A stretch of DNA of 54,133 nt from Bacteroidales bacterium (GCA_017477025.1 JAFUYA010000002.1:1-54133), one strand, 5' to 3'. Positions 20,501 through 28,572 are shown, counted from the stretch's first letter. Notes: a model not told the origin generated them from the sequence alone. Numbers and translations are program-made.

Positions 20501-21027
20501 GTATTTCGGTTAAAACAACACCATCAGGGAGAGTGGATAAAGCAAGGTTTGAAAATTATCTTGCTATAATGCACAACCTCACTCGTAAAAAAACCGAGTT
20601 AGAGGTAATATGCTCAAAACTCGGGAGTCCCCAAGGTGTAAAATTGACCGATATGCCAAAAAACCCGAACCGAAAAAATGACAAGATTGCTTATTTGGTT
20701 CAGGAAAAAATGGAAATTGAAAGCGATATAAAGGCTCTTGAAAAATACAGAGAAGATGAGCGGAGCGAACTTATGGCCGCAATTCAAGAGTTAGAAAACC
20801 CGAAAAACTCAAAGAAACTATACAGAGAACGCAAACTTCTTGTTGCGGAAGCGAGTGTTTTAAGACTCCGATACTTCTGTATGTTTCAATGGTCGGAAAT
20901 AAACGAGGCATTTCATTCCGGCGAGCCTGATTTTGAAATAAAACGAGAGGATTTTCAAAGAAAAATTTTCAGGTATCACGGAAACGCATTTACAGATTTA
21001 CGAAAAATTACTCAAAGCGGCAAATAA
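20497..21027 (+). CDS. Sigma-like phage transcription regulator (ArpU/DUF1492-like)
   Basis: This 176-residue protein has ATG 20497 overlapping the previous stop (ATGA). An earlier ATG at 20443 lies inside the ParB gene and is less likely. The N-terminal two thirds is a coiled coil (MEIESDIKALEKYREDERSE). The C-terminal segment (VLRLRYFCMFQWSEINEAFH to YHGNAFTDLRKI) resembles the sigma-region-4-like end of late transcription regulators. If right, it would switch on the late operon at 30.7 kb. A terminator follows. Confidence 0.5.
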   Translation: MSISVKTTPSGRVDKARFENYLAIMHNLTRKKTELEVICSKLGSPQGVKLTDMPKNPNRKNDKIAYLVQEKMEIESDIKALEKYREDERSELMAAIQELENPKNSKKLYRERKLLVAEASVLRLRYFCMFQWSEINEAFHSGEPDFEIKREDFQRKIFRYHGNAFTDLRKITQSGK

Positions 21028-21038
21028 GCCGCTTTTTT
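21015..21038 (+). terminator. Terminator of the early/replication operon
   Basis: The stem AAGCGGC/GCCGCTT with loop AAATAA is followed by a T run (TTTTA). It overlaps the stop codon of the sigma-like gene. Confidence 0.85.
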
Positions 21039-21053
21039 ATTGGGGAGTATCTT

Positions 21054-21719
21054 ATGAATATCAAGCAAACAATCAACGGACACGAATATGATGTCTGCTA
21101 TCCTGATTCATGGTATATAGCGGACAGAATATGCAAAGAGCACCACGATGGGTACACAATCACAAACGAGAGAGAAGGCTGGGTTGCTAAAGTTTTCATG
21201 CAAAAAATGGAAAAAGTGCAGAGCTGGTTTGACAAAGAGGACTCTCACGTTACTTTGGGTAAAGTAAAGAAATGCTTAGGCTGGCTCATTTGGGATCCTG
21301 AAACTGATGTTGTTACTTTGAGAAAAACGCAGGTTGATTCCGAATTGCACGAGTTCCATACAGGCGATTGTTTGGCTATTTCATACGATGTATTTAAAAA
21401 CTTACGAGACCAAGACATTATCCAAATACACGGTGATTATACCGACAAAGACGGAAAAGTAACACCGATGATATTCCGAATAAAAAAATACAAAGCGGCC
21501 CGAGAAGGCGATTTTAAACATTTCGGAGAGCACGGTTTACAGTATTTCATACCGAAGGATGCATTTTGGAAGGATATTGATAAAACAAAGATGAAAACGA
21601 AAAAAGCCGAAAAAACACCTCCCAAGAGACGTACTAAAAAAGCAAAATCCTCCGACCGTAACCAACCGAGTCGGAGTCAGGAAGAAAAAACCATGGCAAC
21701 TCCTGACGGTCGGGCTTGA
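21054..21719 (+). CDS. Unknown early protein with basic tail
   Basis: This 221-residue protein has a first 180 residues that are mixed alpha/beta (NGHEYDVCYPDSWYIADRIC, LGWLIWDPETDVVTLRKTQV). The last 40 are Lys/Arg/Ser/Pro-rich and disordered (KTKKAEKTPPKRRTKKAKSS), a likely nucleic-acid-binding tail. No family is recognised. The reading frame ends inside a terminator stem. It lies between two terminators, so it is probably a separate transcription unit. Confidence 0.6.
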   Translation: MNIKQTINGHEYDVCYPDSWYIADRICKEHHDGYTITNEREGWVAKVFMQKMEKVQSWFDKEDSHVTLGKVKKCLGWLIWDPETDVVTLRKTQVDSELHEFHTGDCLAISYDVFKNLRDQDIIQIHGDYTDKDGKVTPMIFRIKKYKAAREGDFKHFGEHGLQYFIPKDAFWKDIDKTKMKTKKAEKTPPKRRTKKAKSSDRNQPSRSQEEKTMATPDGRA

Positions 21720-21736
21720 CGGACAAGCCCTCTTTT
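21712..21736 (+). terminator. Terminator after 221-residue gene
   Basis: GGGCTTG/CAAGCCC with loop ACGGA and T run (TCTTTTTATT). The TGA stop codon lies in the hairpin. Confidence 0.85.
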
Positions 21737-21757
21737 TATTAGAGGAGGGACTATTTC

Positions 21758-22138
21758 ATGAACGAATTTGAGAGGTTTGAAAATAGGTGCTTGAGGCTAA
21801 TTCAGACAAAAGGATTTAAACATTTTTCTAAACTTTATAAAGCCCTCAAAATTTCTAAAACAAAATTTTATAATTTGGGACTAAATAAGAGCGAAAAAAT
21901 TATTGCTGCAATTTCAGGCGGTGAGTGCAAAAAAGCCGAAACCAAAAAGACCATTTTAGAGGCCCCGAAAACGGTTCAAATGAGGTCGTTTTCGGAAATA
22001 CAAGCAAAACTCTTTATATATAAGGCTTTTAAGCAGAAAAATTATAACAAATTAACCCCCTCTGCAAAATTGCTTATTGATAGACAAATACAAATTCTTG
22101 ATTGGGTATTGAGTATAGATAAGGAGGAACAGGCATGA
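21758..22138 (+). CDS. Unknown small HTH-like protein
   Basis: This 126-residue protein follows AGAGGAGGG. The N-terminal region (KLYKALKISKTKFYNLGLNK) reads like a helix-turn-helix with K-rich recognition helix. The C-terminal half is helical and basic. The layout recalls small DNA-binding regulators or terminase-small-like proteins, but I cannot assign a family. The stop overlaps the next start. Confidence 0.5.
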   Translation: MNEFERFENRCLRLIQTKGFKHFSKLYKALKISKTKFYNLGLNKSEKIIAAISGGECKKAETKKTILEAPKTVQMRSFSEIQAKLFIYKAFKQKNYNKLTPSAKLLIDRQIQILDWVLSIDKEEQA

Positions 22139-22470
22139 TACTTGAAAAAGAGCAGGAAACAAAGTCGTTTTTAGTTTACCGAGAAAAAACAACCGACACT
22201 CGGATTGATGTAGATAAGGCAAGATTAGAAAAAGCAGTCCGAGAACTTTACCATTGGCAACAAAACCCACAGGCGACATTTTTCACCGCTCAACTTTATA
22301 ATTTGGCTTGCAAAGCAGATGCGGAAAATGCAAAAAAATTGCTTCTTGGGTTCCCTGCTCGAATGATTGCATATTTGCTATGGTACACATCGCATGACCA
22401 AGACGAGTTTTTTCATACCTATATGAACTTAACAGAAAAGGAGCAAAACAATGAAGATATTGATTACTAA
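22135..22470 (+). CDS. Unknown protein, accessory block
   Basis: This 111-residue protein starts by ATGA overlap. It is helical with no transmembrane segment and includes RELYHWQQNPQATFFTAQLY and LLLGFPARMIAYLLWYTSH, an aromatic-rich core. It overlaps the following gene by 20 bases. No family is recognised. Confidence 0.55.
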   Translation: MILEKEQETKSFLVYREKTTDTRIDVDKARLEKAVRELYHWQQNPQATFFTAQLYNLACKADAENAKKLLLGFPARMIAYLLWYTSHDQDEFFHTYMNLTEKEQNNEDIDY

Positions 22471-23218
22471 TGACATTATAAAAGGCCCTGAAGGTAAAAT
22501 TGAGAACCTGTATAAAACAGCTGACGGATATATAACCAATGGCGAGTGGATGCTGCGTGAAGATTTGGTTACCCTCCCCGATGGGGTTGAAATTTCAGGA
22601 GAGTTGAAAAGTACAAGCAAAGAAGTATTTTCACAATTCGGGAAGTTAGAATATACCGATGAGCCTGATTTCAAGGTTATAATTTCACCGACATACGGTC
22701 CGATTTTTAAGCAAATGGATGATTTGGAAAACGTAAGAATTTGTTTTGCAAATAAATTGTCGCCGATTATTTTCGTTGATTTTGACGAGAGTTGTTTTCT
22801 CGGTATGTTGATGCCCTGTATATCACCTGAAGATGCTATTGAAATGAAAAAAGCAAAAAGCAAACAAGAGTTGATATTTATGCTCAACAACTATGAAAAA
22901 TATGTGGAAAAACACGACTTAATCCCGGTTGAATATAAAATCGAGGGGCAAGAGGGAGTTTGCGGTTTATTTGTAGAACGCAACGCAACAGATGAGTTTA
23001 TAAAACGTCAGATAAAATTTGCTGTAAAACAAAGCGGCGGTCGCTGGCTCGGGAAATTCCAAAGAAAGCCCGAGGATAAAGACAAGATGGTAAAAATGAT
23101 TGTTGCGCAAATGGCAAAAGTAGACATTGCGGAAATTCAGAAAAGAGCCTTGGAAGCGGAAGCAAAAGTTATAAAAGAGGAAGAAGAGAGATTAAAGGCG
23201 GAGGTGCAAAATGTTTAA
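22451..23218 (+). CDS. Unknown protein with C-terminal coiled coil
   Basis: This 255-residue protein follows AAAAGGAG. The N-terminal half is strand-rich (KILITNDIIKGPEGKIENLY, DFKVIISPTYGPIF). The second part is helical, ending in a long charged coiled coil (ALEAEAKVIKEEEERLKAEV). Sits in a run of small overlapping genes. No family is recognised, and no catalytic motif stands out. Confidence 0.5.
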   Translation: MKILITNDIIKGPEGKIENLYKTADGYITNGEWMLREDLVTLPDGVEISGELKSTSKEVFSQFGKLEYTDEPDFKVIISPTYGPIFKQMDDLENVRICFANKLSPIIFVDFDESCFLGMLMPCISPEDAIEMKKAKSKQELIFMLNNYEKYVEKHDLIPVEYKIEGQEGVCGLFVERNATDEFIKRQIKFAVKQSGGRWLGKFQRKPEDKDKMVKMIVAQMAKVDIAEIQKRALEAEAKVIKEEEERLKAEVQNV

Positions 23219-23441
23219 CGATACAAAAGATGGTGAAACGCATTATTGCGCAGAGTGCGAGGAGCGCCAAAGGAAAATCGATGAGTTGGATAAAGAAAAT
23301 CAAATGCTTGTAAATCAGTACAACAAAGTGGTCGAGCAGAACAAGGAATTACAAAAAGAACTCAACAGTTTGTATAAATGCGAGCAATATAGGAGCGGTG
23401 GAATATGCCAACTTATTACAGATGGACACGTTCAGCGATAG
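23211..23441 (+). CDS. Small coiled-coil protein with CxxC
   Basis: This 76-residue protein overlaps the preceding stop. It begins with a THYCAECEER motif (one CxxC) and continues as a classic heptad coiled coil (KIDELDKENQMLVNQYNKVV, EQNKELQKELNSLY). It may bind metal or pair with another coiled coil. Similar short CxxC-coiled-coil proteins are frequent in gut phages. Function unknown. Confidence 0.5.
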   Translation: MFNDTKDGETHYCAECEERQRKIDELDKENQMLVNQYNKVVEQNKELQKELNSLYKCEQYRSGGICQLITDGHVQR

Positions 23442-23614
23442 AGTGTTATTTGAGGGGCTGTAATTGCGAGGGCTGCATTTATAAAAAATTCTTTGATAAT
23501 TCAACATTCAAATGTCAAATGAAAGCGGCGGTCATTCAACTTGTTACGCAATTCGTAGCACCTTGTCGCTCAATGCTGGAGGATCCGCAAATTGACAAAG
23601 ATGATGACGAATAA
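23405..23614 (+). CDS. Cys-rich small protein
   Basis: This 69-residue protein overlaps the previous gene by 37 bases, with GGAG 9-10 bases before its ATG. The Cys pattern ECYLRGCNCEGCIYKKF followed by KCQMKAAVIQLVTQF has four closely spaced Cys plus one more, a likely zinc-binding fold with a C-terminal helix. I have an impression of similar proteins in gut Gastranaerophilales, but this is unverified. Confidence 0.5.
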   Translation: MPTYYRWTRSAIECYLRGCNCEGCIYKKFFDNSTFKCQMKAAVIQLVTQFVAPCRSMLEDPQIDKDDDE

Positions 23615-23625
23615 AGGAGTCTAAT

Positions 23626-24489
23626 ATGGGAACTAAAATCGAATGGACAAACGCAACTTGGAATATAATTACAGGTTGCGATAAATATTCTGAAGGCTGC
23701 ACAAATTGTTATGCCGAAAGGATGCACAAACGGCTGCGAGCAATGGGGCAGGAAAAATACAACCACGACTTCAGGTTCGTATATTTTCACGAAGAGGAAT
23801 TAAAGCGAACTTTCGGAAAACAAAAGAAGATGGTGTTTGTAAATTCAATGTCGGATACATTTCACAAGCATATTGACGATGATGCGATATATAAAATCTT
23901 GCAGGCATGCTACGATAATAAACCTCATATTTTTCAGATATTAACCAAAAGGGCAGAGAGAGTTGTTTATTTCAACTATCCTGACAATGTGTGGCTTGGG
24001 GTAACAGTAGAACACCCGAAATACAAAAAAAGAATTGATTACCTAAAAGAAACCGATGCAAAAGTAAAATTTCTATCTTGTGAACCTTTGCTCGGCGATT
24101 TGGGTGAATTGGATTTAACCGGCATTGATTGGGTTATTGTCGGAGGCGAAAGCGGTCCGAACGCAAGACCGATGCATGCAGAGTGGATATACAATATCCT
24201 GCACCAATGCAACGAACAGAAAGTTCCGTTTTTCTTTAAGCAATGGGGCGAGTGGATGGATGGTTCCTGCGGTTGTAAAAACCCTGAAAGGATAATGCTT
24301 CTGAATGGGGACTTGATAGATTATACAAAAGAAGCGATTGACGAATATATAAAATATTTTCACCTTACAGGCTCGGATTATCAAAGACTCAAGCCTCGAG
24401 TTGTTTCAAAGGTCGGTAAGAAAAAAGCCGGCAGTATGATAAACGGCGAGCAATACAAAGAATATCCGAGGAGGTTTTATGGGCAGTAA
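23626..24489 (+). CDS. Phage Gp37/Gp68-type protein (DUF5131)
   Basis: This 287-residue protein begins KIEWTNATWNIITGCDKYSE and GCTNCYAERM, the DUF5131 start with Cys residues in a CxxxxxxCxxCY arrangement like the cluster-binding loop of radical SAM enzymes. Later features, FQILTKRAERVV, WLGVTVEHPKY, KFLSCEPLLGDLG, DWVIVGGESGPNARPM and PFFFKQWGEW, all fit the family. The biochemical role is not established. The good AAAGGAG start supports expression. It overlaps the Myb-like gene downstream by 11 bases. Confidence 0.9.
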   Translation: MGTKIEWTNATWNIITGCDKYSEGCTNCYAERMHKRLRAMGQEKYNHDFRFVYFHEEELKRTFGKQKKMVFVNSMSDTFHKHIDDDAIYKILQACYDNKPHIFQILTKRAERVVYFNYPDNVWLGVTVEHPKYKKRIDYLKETDAKVKFLSCEPLLGDLGELDLTGIDWVIVGGESGPNARPMHAEWIYNILHQCNEQKVPFFFKQWGEWMDGSCGCKNPERIMLLNGDLIDYTKEAIDEYIKYFHLTGSDYQRLKPRVVSKVGKKKAGSMINGEQYKEYPRRFYGQ

Positions 24490-25231
24490 AGCATGGACAC
24501 CTGCAGAAGTAAATTATTTGAAAGATAAATGGGGCGATGTTTCTATAAAGGGCATCGCTCGTAAATTAAGAAGGTCTGTCAATGCTGTAAAACTCAAAGC
24601 CGGTAAAATGGGCTTAACCCGAATGACAAATTGCGGCGATTATATTACCGTGAACCAATTATTCAACCTTATAAACGGCACCGATGGAATTGGAAAAGAT
24701 TACAAACGGCTCGTTGATGCAGGTATTCCTATATTTTATCAGACAATAGTTACTAAAAAAATCCGAGTAATTTACATGGATAAATTTTGGAGCTGGTTTG
24801 AAAAGAATAAACACTTAATTGACCTGAAAAATACTAAAAAGGGCGATTTGGGATATGAGCCGAGTTGGGTTGATATAAAAAGGCACGCAGATATAAGAGC
24901 GGCTGCGTATAAGAAAACTCCGTGGACTCCCCAAGAGGATGAATACCTGAAGCAATTATTAAACGATTTAAGGTTTGGCTATCGTGATATAAGTATCAGA
25001 CTCAAAAGAACCGAAGGTGCTATAAAACGGCGAATGCGAGATTTAGATATAAAATTGCGGCCGTTGAGGGCTGATAATCATAATCCATGGCGGCCCGATG
25101 AGATAGAAAAAGTCAAAGACTTATATTTGAAAGGTTTTAAATCCTGTATTATTGCCGAATATATAAACCGTTCGGCATTGGCAATAAACGGATTATTAGA
25201 GCGACACCATTATTTCAGGGAGGGGAAATAA
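24479..25231 (+). CDS. Myb/SANT-like protein with three helical repeats
   Basis: This 250-residue protein carries three SANT/Myb-like units: residues about 4-40 (AWTPAEVNYLKDKWGDVSIK), about 145-185 (PWTPQEDEYLKQLLNDLRFG, then GYRDISIRLKRTEGAIKRRM) and about 200-240 (PWRPDEIEKVKDLYLKGFKS, with IAEYINRSALAINGLL). Each has the W-T/R-x-x-E start and the hydrophobic spacing of Trp/Leu/Ile. A linker with a DUF-like section lies between units 1 and 2. It is probably a DNA-binding regulator. It starts 11 bases inside the DUF5131 gene. Confidence 0.65.
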   Translation: MGSKAWTPAEVNYLKDKWGDVSIKGIARKLRRSVNAVKLKAGKMGLTRMTNCGDYITVNQLFNLINGTDGIGKDYKRLVDAGIPIFYQTIVTKKIRVIYMDKFWSWFEKNKHLIDLKNTKKGDLGYEPSWVDIKRHADIRAAAYKKTPWTPQEDEYLKQLLNDLRFGYRDISIRLKRTEGAIKRRMRDLDIKLRPLRADNHNPWRPDEIEKVKDLYLKGFKSCIIAEYINRSALAINGLLERHHYFREGK

Positions 25232-25792
25232 ATGCTGATTGTTGTCTGTGCTATGGAAGAAGAGGCACGAGAAATAATAAAATATTTCAACCTGCAGAAA
25301 AAAGCAGGCTATTTTGAAAGCGAAAAAATACGGCTTATAATTACCGGCATCGGAAGAGAAAAGGTCAAAGAGGTTTTAAGCAAAGCTCAAGCGGAGGGTA
25401 TATTTACCAAAGACGATGACATTTTGAACTTCGGATTTGCGGGCGGTCATAAAATAAAAACAGGCATGGTTATTGCAATTAGGGATGTGTTTTTAAAGGA
25501 TCCTTACGAAAACCCTGCAGGGTTCGGTTTGGATTGCCCGACTGGGTTTTACCCTTCGGGAACGGTTGATTGCTATACTTCCGACACTTTTGTGGAACGT
25601 TGTGAATATAGAAGTCCATGCGTATTTGATATGGAGTTGTTTGAAATTTGTATCTTCCCACACAGGAAGATATATTCAATAAAACTCGTATCCGACAATT
25701 TGAGTGAAGCGGAATTTGACTCAAAAATCGGGGAATATTCCCTCGACCTTGTTTTAAGCAGAATTGAGAAAATATTAGAAAGGACAGATTAA
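25232..25792 (+). CDS. Nucleoside phosphorylase/MTAN-like protein
   Basis: This 186-residue protein has the sequence landmarks of the PNP/UDP-phosphorylase superfamily: LIVVCAMEEEAREIIKYF (start), ILNFGFAGGHKI (the NxGxAGG loop), VFDMELFEI (DME, the catalytic/ribose-binding region) and IKLVSDNLSEAEF (the SD(N) acid region). Residues in these motifs match the MTA/SAH nucleosidase type more than large phosphorylases. It could cleave an adenosine or deoxynucleoside or be a defence-countering enzyme. It is shorter than typical MTAN (about 230 residues). Confidence 0.65.
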   Translation: MLIVVCAMEEEAREIIKYFNLQKKAGYFESEKIRLIITGIGREKVKEVLSKAQAEGIFTKDDDILNFGFAGGHKIKTGMVIAIRDVFLKDPYENPAGFGLDCPTGFYPSGTVDCYTSDTFVERCEYRSPCVFDMELFEICIFPHRKIYSIKLVSDNLSEAEFDSKIGEYSLDLVLSRIEKILERTD

Positions 25793-25959
25793 TGAAAATT
25801 GATGAACTTATACAAAGGCTTCAGGAAATTTCAATGCTGAACCCGAACGCTATCGTATATATTGACGACCAAGAGTACAATTACGATTTTACAGGGTTTT
25901 CGGTTGACGATAATACAGACGTTCAGTTGTATATCGTAACGGGGGATGAACCGGCATGA
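25792..25959 (+). CDS. Small acidic protein
   Basis: This 55-residue gene starts by TAATG overlap. It is acidic, with IYIDDQEYNYDF and VDDNTDVQLYIV, a strand-rich core. Its stop overlaps the next gene's start. The operon arrangement is convincing but no family is visible. Confidence 0.6.
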   Translation: MKIDELIQRLQEISMLNPNAIVYIDDQEYNYDFTGFSVDDNTDVQLYIVTGDEPA

Positions 25960-26135
25960 GCGAGATTGTAAAAATGGCAACTTGCTTTGATTGCAGACGA
26001 TGTATTGAAAAACAGCAAGGTTTGACATTCCACGAAAAAGCAGGACTCATCCCAAGGATACTTCCTTATTGCACCCTTATAGGTAAAATAATGGAAAATT
26101 ACAGCGCATGTGAAAAATCTTTTATAAAAAGATGA
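25956..26135 (+). CDS. Small Cys-containing protein
   Basis: This 59-residue gene overlaps the preceding stop by ATGA. It has CFDCRRC (three Cys in seven residues) and two more Cys (LPYC, YSAC), so it is a likely metal-binding protein. It is basic at the C terminus. It is the last gene before a terminator. Confidence 0.6.
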   Translation: MSEIVKMATCFDCRRCIEKQQGLTFHEKAGLIPRILPYCTLIGKIMENYSACEKSFIKR

Positions 26136-26292
26136 ATGAGCCGAAAGGAGGTGCTTATGCGGAGGGGTTGAAAAGCCTCCTGAATATTGTGTCTTAAAAA
26201 TTTTATATTACTTAAAAGCCCCGAACTTCCACCCGGTTGTTAGTATGGTAAGGTTTTACCCGGGGCTTTTTTAATTGCAAAAAGGAGCAAAA
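26136..26292 (+). promoter_or_regulatory. Intergenic region with terminator and GGAGG/CCTCC hairpin
   Basis: A hairpin GGAGG/CCTCC (26161-26180) precedes a large hairpin (26214-26270). AAAGGAGGTGCTT followed by an ATG (26158) gives only a 4-codon frame, so I do not call it a gene. The region closes the 25.8-26.1 kb operon. Confidence 0.5.
26214..26272 (+). terminator. Terminator with long loop
   Basis: AAAAGCCCCG (26214-26223) pairs with CGGGGCTTTT (26261-26270), followed by TT. The 37-base loop contains a CCCGG/ACCCGG-like sub-stem, so it may be a branched terminator. Confidence 0.75.
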
Positions 26293-26478
26293 ATGAAGGT
26301 TTATATTTTGTATCAAACTGACGTGTGGAAAACATACGGAAGCAGGGTTTGTTTCGGAGTCTATTCTTCCGATAAATTGGCCCGAGAATATGCTGCAAAA
26401 GAAAAATTACGCAAAGAAGGTTCAAGCGAGTTCATTGTAAAAGAAGCGGAGCTCGACAAATTTGAGGAGGTTTTATAA
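26293..26478 (+). CDS. Small alpha/beta protein
   Basis: This 61-residue gene has AAAGGAG before ATG 26293. It starts with a strand (MKVYILYQTDVWKTYGSRVC, FGVYSSDKLAREYAA) and a charged helix, ending DKFEEVL. The pattern is common in small phage proteins that process external signals. No named family. A longer frame from 26275 would begin in the ribosome-binding site. Confidence 0.6.
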   Translation: MKVYILYQTDVWKTYGSRVCFGVYSSDKLAREYAAKEKLRKEGSSEFIVKEAELDKFEEVL

Positions 26479-27171
26479 ATGGAATTAGCAGGCGATTTTA
26501 AAGAATATTTAGACAAGAATTTAGAAAGTATTGCCGAGAGTCATATAGAAGCATGGAAAGAGCGTTATATTGGCTATACTATACAAAGGCTTGAGTCGGA
26601 TTTGGATATAAACCACGATGACAGCTTAGAAATAGAGAGTGCTGAATATGCCCTTAAAAGAGAACTAACAGACGATGAAGAGGAATATTTAAGAGAGGTA
26701 TTTCACAAAGAAGTTGTGCATCAGTTTTTCGGGCTTCCCGATGATTACGAAAATGCAGACGACCTGAAAAAAGAAAACGAGCGATTAAAAGCCGAATTGG
26801 AAGAGATAAAAAAGAACGAAAATTGGACAGGCTTATATGACACTCGGGGAAACAAAATATTTATCGGGAACGTCGTGCATTGGACAGACGGCGGCGATGA
26901 CCTAAGTTTAGAAGAACGAATAAAAACTCGCTGGGACAGAATTGCCGTTGTTGATAAAGAGGGCATTGAGGTTGTATTTAAGGTTTTTGACAGCCCATCG
27001 GAACACGTGCGAATGCGAGAACCTTATTTCTGTTATGGAAATTTTATCTATAAAGAAACCGAGAAATATTTGACGATAGTTGCTGAAAATAAAAACGAAT
27101 ATCGCAAAAAATTTAAAGATGCCGGAGAGTGTATGAAATACGTGTTGGAGGGCAGAAATGTCAGAGTGTAA
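26479..27171 (+). CDS. YopX-like protein with helical/coiled-coil N terminus
   Basis: This 230-residue protein begins right after the stop of the preceding gene. Residues 1-115 are helical with a coiled coil (DDLKKENERLKAELEEIKKN). From about 116 it shows the YopX hallmark WTGLYDTRGNKIFIGNVVHW, followed by strands. This is a fusion of an unknown helical domain to YopX. It is one of three YopX-bearing genes in this block. YopX is common in phages and its function is unknown. Confidence 0.65.
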   Translation: MELAGDFKEYLDKNLESIAESHIEAWKERYIGYTIQRLESDLDINHDDSLEIESAEYALKRELTDDEEEYLREVFHKEVVHQFFGLPDDYENADDLKKENERLKAELEEIKKNENWTGLYDTRGNKIFIGNVVHWTDGGDDLSLEERIKTRWDRIAVVDKEGIEVVFKVFDSPSEHVRMREPYFCYGNFIYKETEKYLTIVAENKNEYRKKFKDAGECMKYVLEGRNVRV

Positions 27172-27670
27172 AATAATTGATGGTGTAAATGTGGCAGGCT
27201 GTATATATTACCAAGATGGAAAACTTGCTGATTGCGGTATGTTTCACCTTGGCGATTTTAAATGCGAAGGGCAAATTTGCTTATATAAGCAACTCCAAAA
27301 ATCAAAGCAGGAAATTGAGACATATCAACAATCCGAACAGGAAGCAAAAGAAATTATTGCTGAATTAAAACATAAAAACAAAGAACTCAAAAGCGAAAAA
27401 GAAAAAATCTTAAAATTAGCAAAAGAAGGAGCTGATGCAAACGAGTTCTGTTTACAGGAACTTGAACATGCTATTGAAGCCTGCAAGATGTCAGAAGCCG
27501 AACTTAAAAAGGGTATAAAACTATATGAAGATGCACTAAAAACCGTGAGCGGTATGCTTGAGGCTATTATTGAAACAAACAATATAATGCCATTGAAAAC
27601 GAATTTGTGCAAAATTAAGGGAGTAATTGACGAGGTATTTAATAATGGTGTGGAAAACAACGAATTATAA
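27158..27670 (+). CDS. Cys-start coiled-coil protein
   Basis: This 170-residue protein has several Cys in the first 45 residues (MSECKIIDGVNVAGC, KLADCGMF, DFKCEGQICLYKQL) and then a long coiled coil (KSKQEIETYQQSEQEAKEII, ELKHKNKELKSEKEKILKLA). I recall similar N-terminal Cys plus coiled-coil proteins in gut Gastranaerophilales, a weak host clue. No function known. Overlaps the previous gene by 14 bases. Confidence 0.55.
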   Translation: MSECKIIDGVNVAGCIYYQDGKLADCGMFHLGDFKCEGQICLYKQLQKSKQEIETYQQSEQEAKEIIAELKHKNKELKSEKEKILKLAKEGADANEFCLQELEHAIEACKMSEAELKKGIKLYEDALKTVSGMLEAIIETNNIMPLKTNLCKIKGVIDEVFNNGVENNEL

Positions 27671-27920
27671 AGGCGAACCGGTAACTTGGTATTCTCAGGA
27701 GAGCATGGATAAAGCCATGAAAATGTTTGATGATGCTTGCAAAAGAAGAGACGAAACCGAGTTATATTTTGAAAATAAAAGAAAAGCCTTGAAAAAAGAA
27801 TTACTTTTTATAAACACAGAAATAGCAAAATGTGCAAATGATGGTGTAACACACCGCATATTAAAAACCGCTCTATTAAGTTTGAATCATAGTTTAAGCG
27901 ACATAATAAGGGAATTATAA
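27645..27920 (+). CDS. Small helical protein
   Basis: This 91-residue protein begins MVWKTTNYKGEPVTWYSQES and continues as charged helices with Lys/Glu (FENKRKALKKELLFINTEIA). I use ATG 27645, 11 bases after GAGG. The preceding 26 bases overlap the previous gene. No family. Confidence 0.5.
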   Translation: MVWKTTNYKGEPVTWYSQESMDKAMKMFDDACKRRDETELYFENKRKALKKELLFINTEIAKCANDGVTHRILKTALLSLNHSLSDIIREL

Positions 27921-27921
27921 A

Positions 27922-28143
27922 ATGAAATGGACACACAGCGATGAGCAACTCACCCGAAGTATTGCAGAATATTGCTCGCAACATGGGTGCAGGAAAAATT
28001 ACGGAGCAGATGATGCCTGCGAAAAAGGGCTCGGTAATCCGTTATTTGCAAAACTCCGAACAGTACAGGAGTGTTACGAATGCAACCGAAGGTGGGCTGA
28101 AGAATGGAAACGAAAAAGGGAGGAAGCAAATGCTGGTTCTTAA
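27922..28143 (+). CDS. Small Cys-rich protein
   Basis: This 73-residue protein carries four or five Cys (EYCSQHGC, DACEK, QECYECNRRW), a zinc-ribbon-like arrangement with a basic C-terminal helix. It is followed by a 14-base overlap with the ASCH gene. The spacing of the pairs suggests a metal-binding protein. No family name. Confidence 0.6.
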   Translation: MKWTHSDEQLTRSIAEYCSQHGCRKNYGADDACEKGLGNPLFAKLRTVQECYECNRRWAEEWKRKREEANAGS

Positions 28144-28408
28144 TTTAAAAAGAGAGTGGTTTCAAAAAATAAAGTCGGGTGAGAAAACGCACGAATTTCG
28201 GGAAGTAAAACCGTATTGGCAGAAGCGCCTTTATAATAATCCGAGCGGCTGGATTTGTTTCTGTGACGGTTACCCGAAAAGAGAGGATTGTTACCGAAGG
28301 CTTTATGCACAAGTCGTCAATATAACGGTCCGCAACGGAAAAGATACGGACTTAAAAATTGATAAAGATGTATTTGACATTGAATTTAAACTGAAAGCAT
28401 GGAGATAA
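28130..28408 (+). CDS. ASCH-domain protein
   Basis: This 92-residue protein, with a strong GGAGG site at 28120, begins MLVLNLKREWFQKIKSGEKT and HEFREVKPYWQKRL. This is the ASCH pattern (L-x-x-W-x-x-I-x-x-G-x-K-x-x-E-x-R). It is followed by FCDGYPK and a strand-rich end. ASCH proteins belong to the PUA-like fold and bind RNA. In phages some ASCH proteins are nucleases or regulators. The start at 28130 is better than a longer frame from 27941 that overlaps the previous gene throughout. Confidence 0.7.
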   Translation: MLVLNLKREWFQKIKSGEKTHEFREVKPYWQKRLYNNPSGWICFCDGYPKREDCYRRLYAQVVNITVRNGKDTDLKIDKDVFDIEFKLKAWR

Positions 28409-28413
28409 ATAGC

Positions 28414-28572
28414 ATGGGACTTTTAGAGTTTGTGGATTACGCACAAAAAACGATGTGCGAACTATATGAGAGTTTAAATAAGGTTTCAAAAGAAACATTT
28501 GAGCAAAAATTTTGCGAAGGACATAAATGTCCCGAGCAAAATAATGAAGGAGGAAAAAATGAGCAGATTTAA
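28414..28572 (+). CDS. 52-residue acidic/helical protein
   Basis: The ATG follows GGAGATAAATAGC. The product starts MGLLEFVDYAQKTMCELYES and is helical with three Cys (MCEL, FCEGHKCP). The 3' end overlaps the start of the YopX gene at 28559. It would be translated from the same message. Unknown. Confidence 0.5.
   Translation: MGLLEFVDYAQKTMCELYESLNKVSKETFEQKFCEGHKCPEQNNEGGKNEQI

Noticed and set aside
26136..26175. Tiny frame (4-11 codons) with AAAGGAGG ahead of the 26.2 kb terminator
   Set aside because: Too short to support as a gene and the start region overlaps the GGAGG/CCTCC hairpin. Recorded only as part of the intergenic region.
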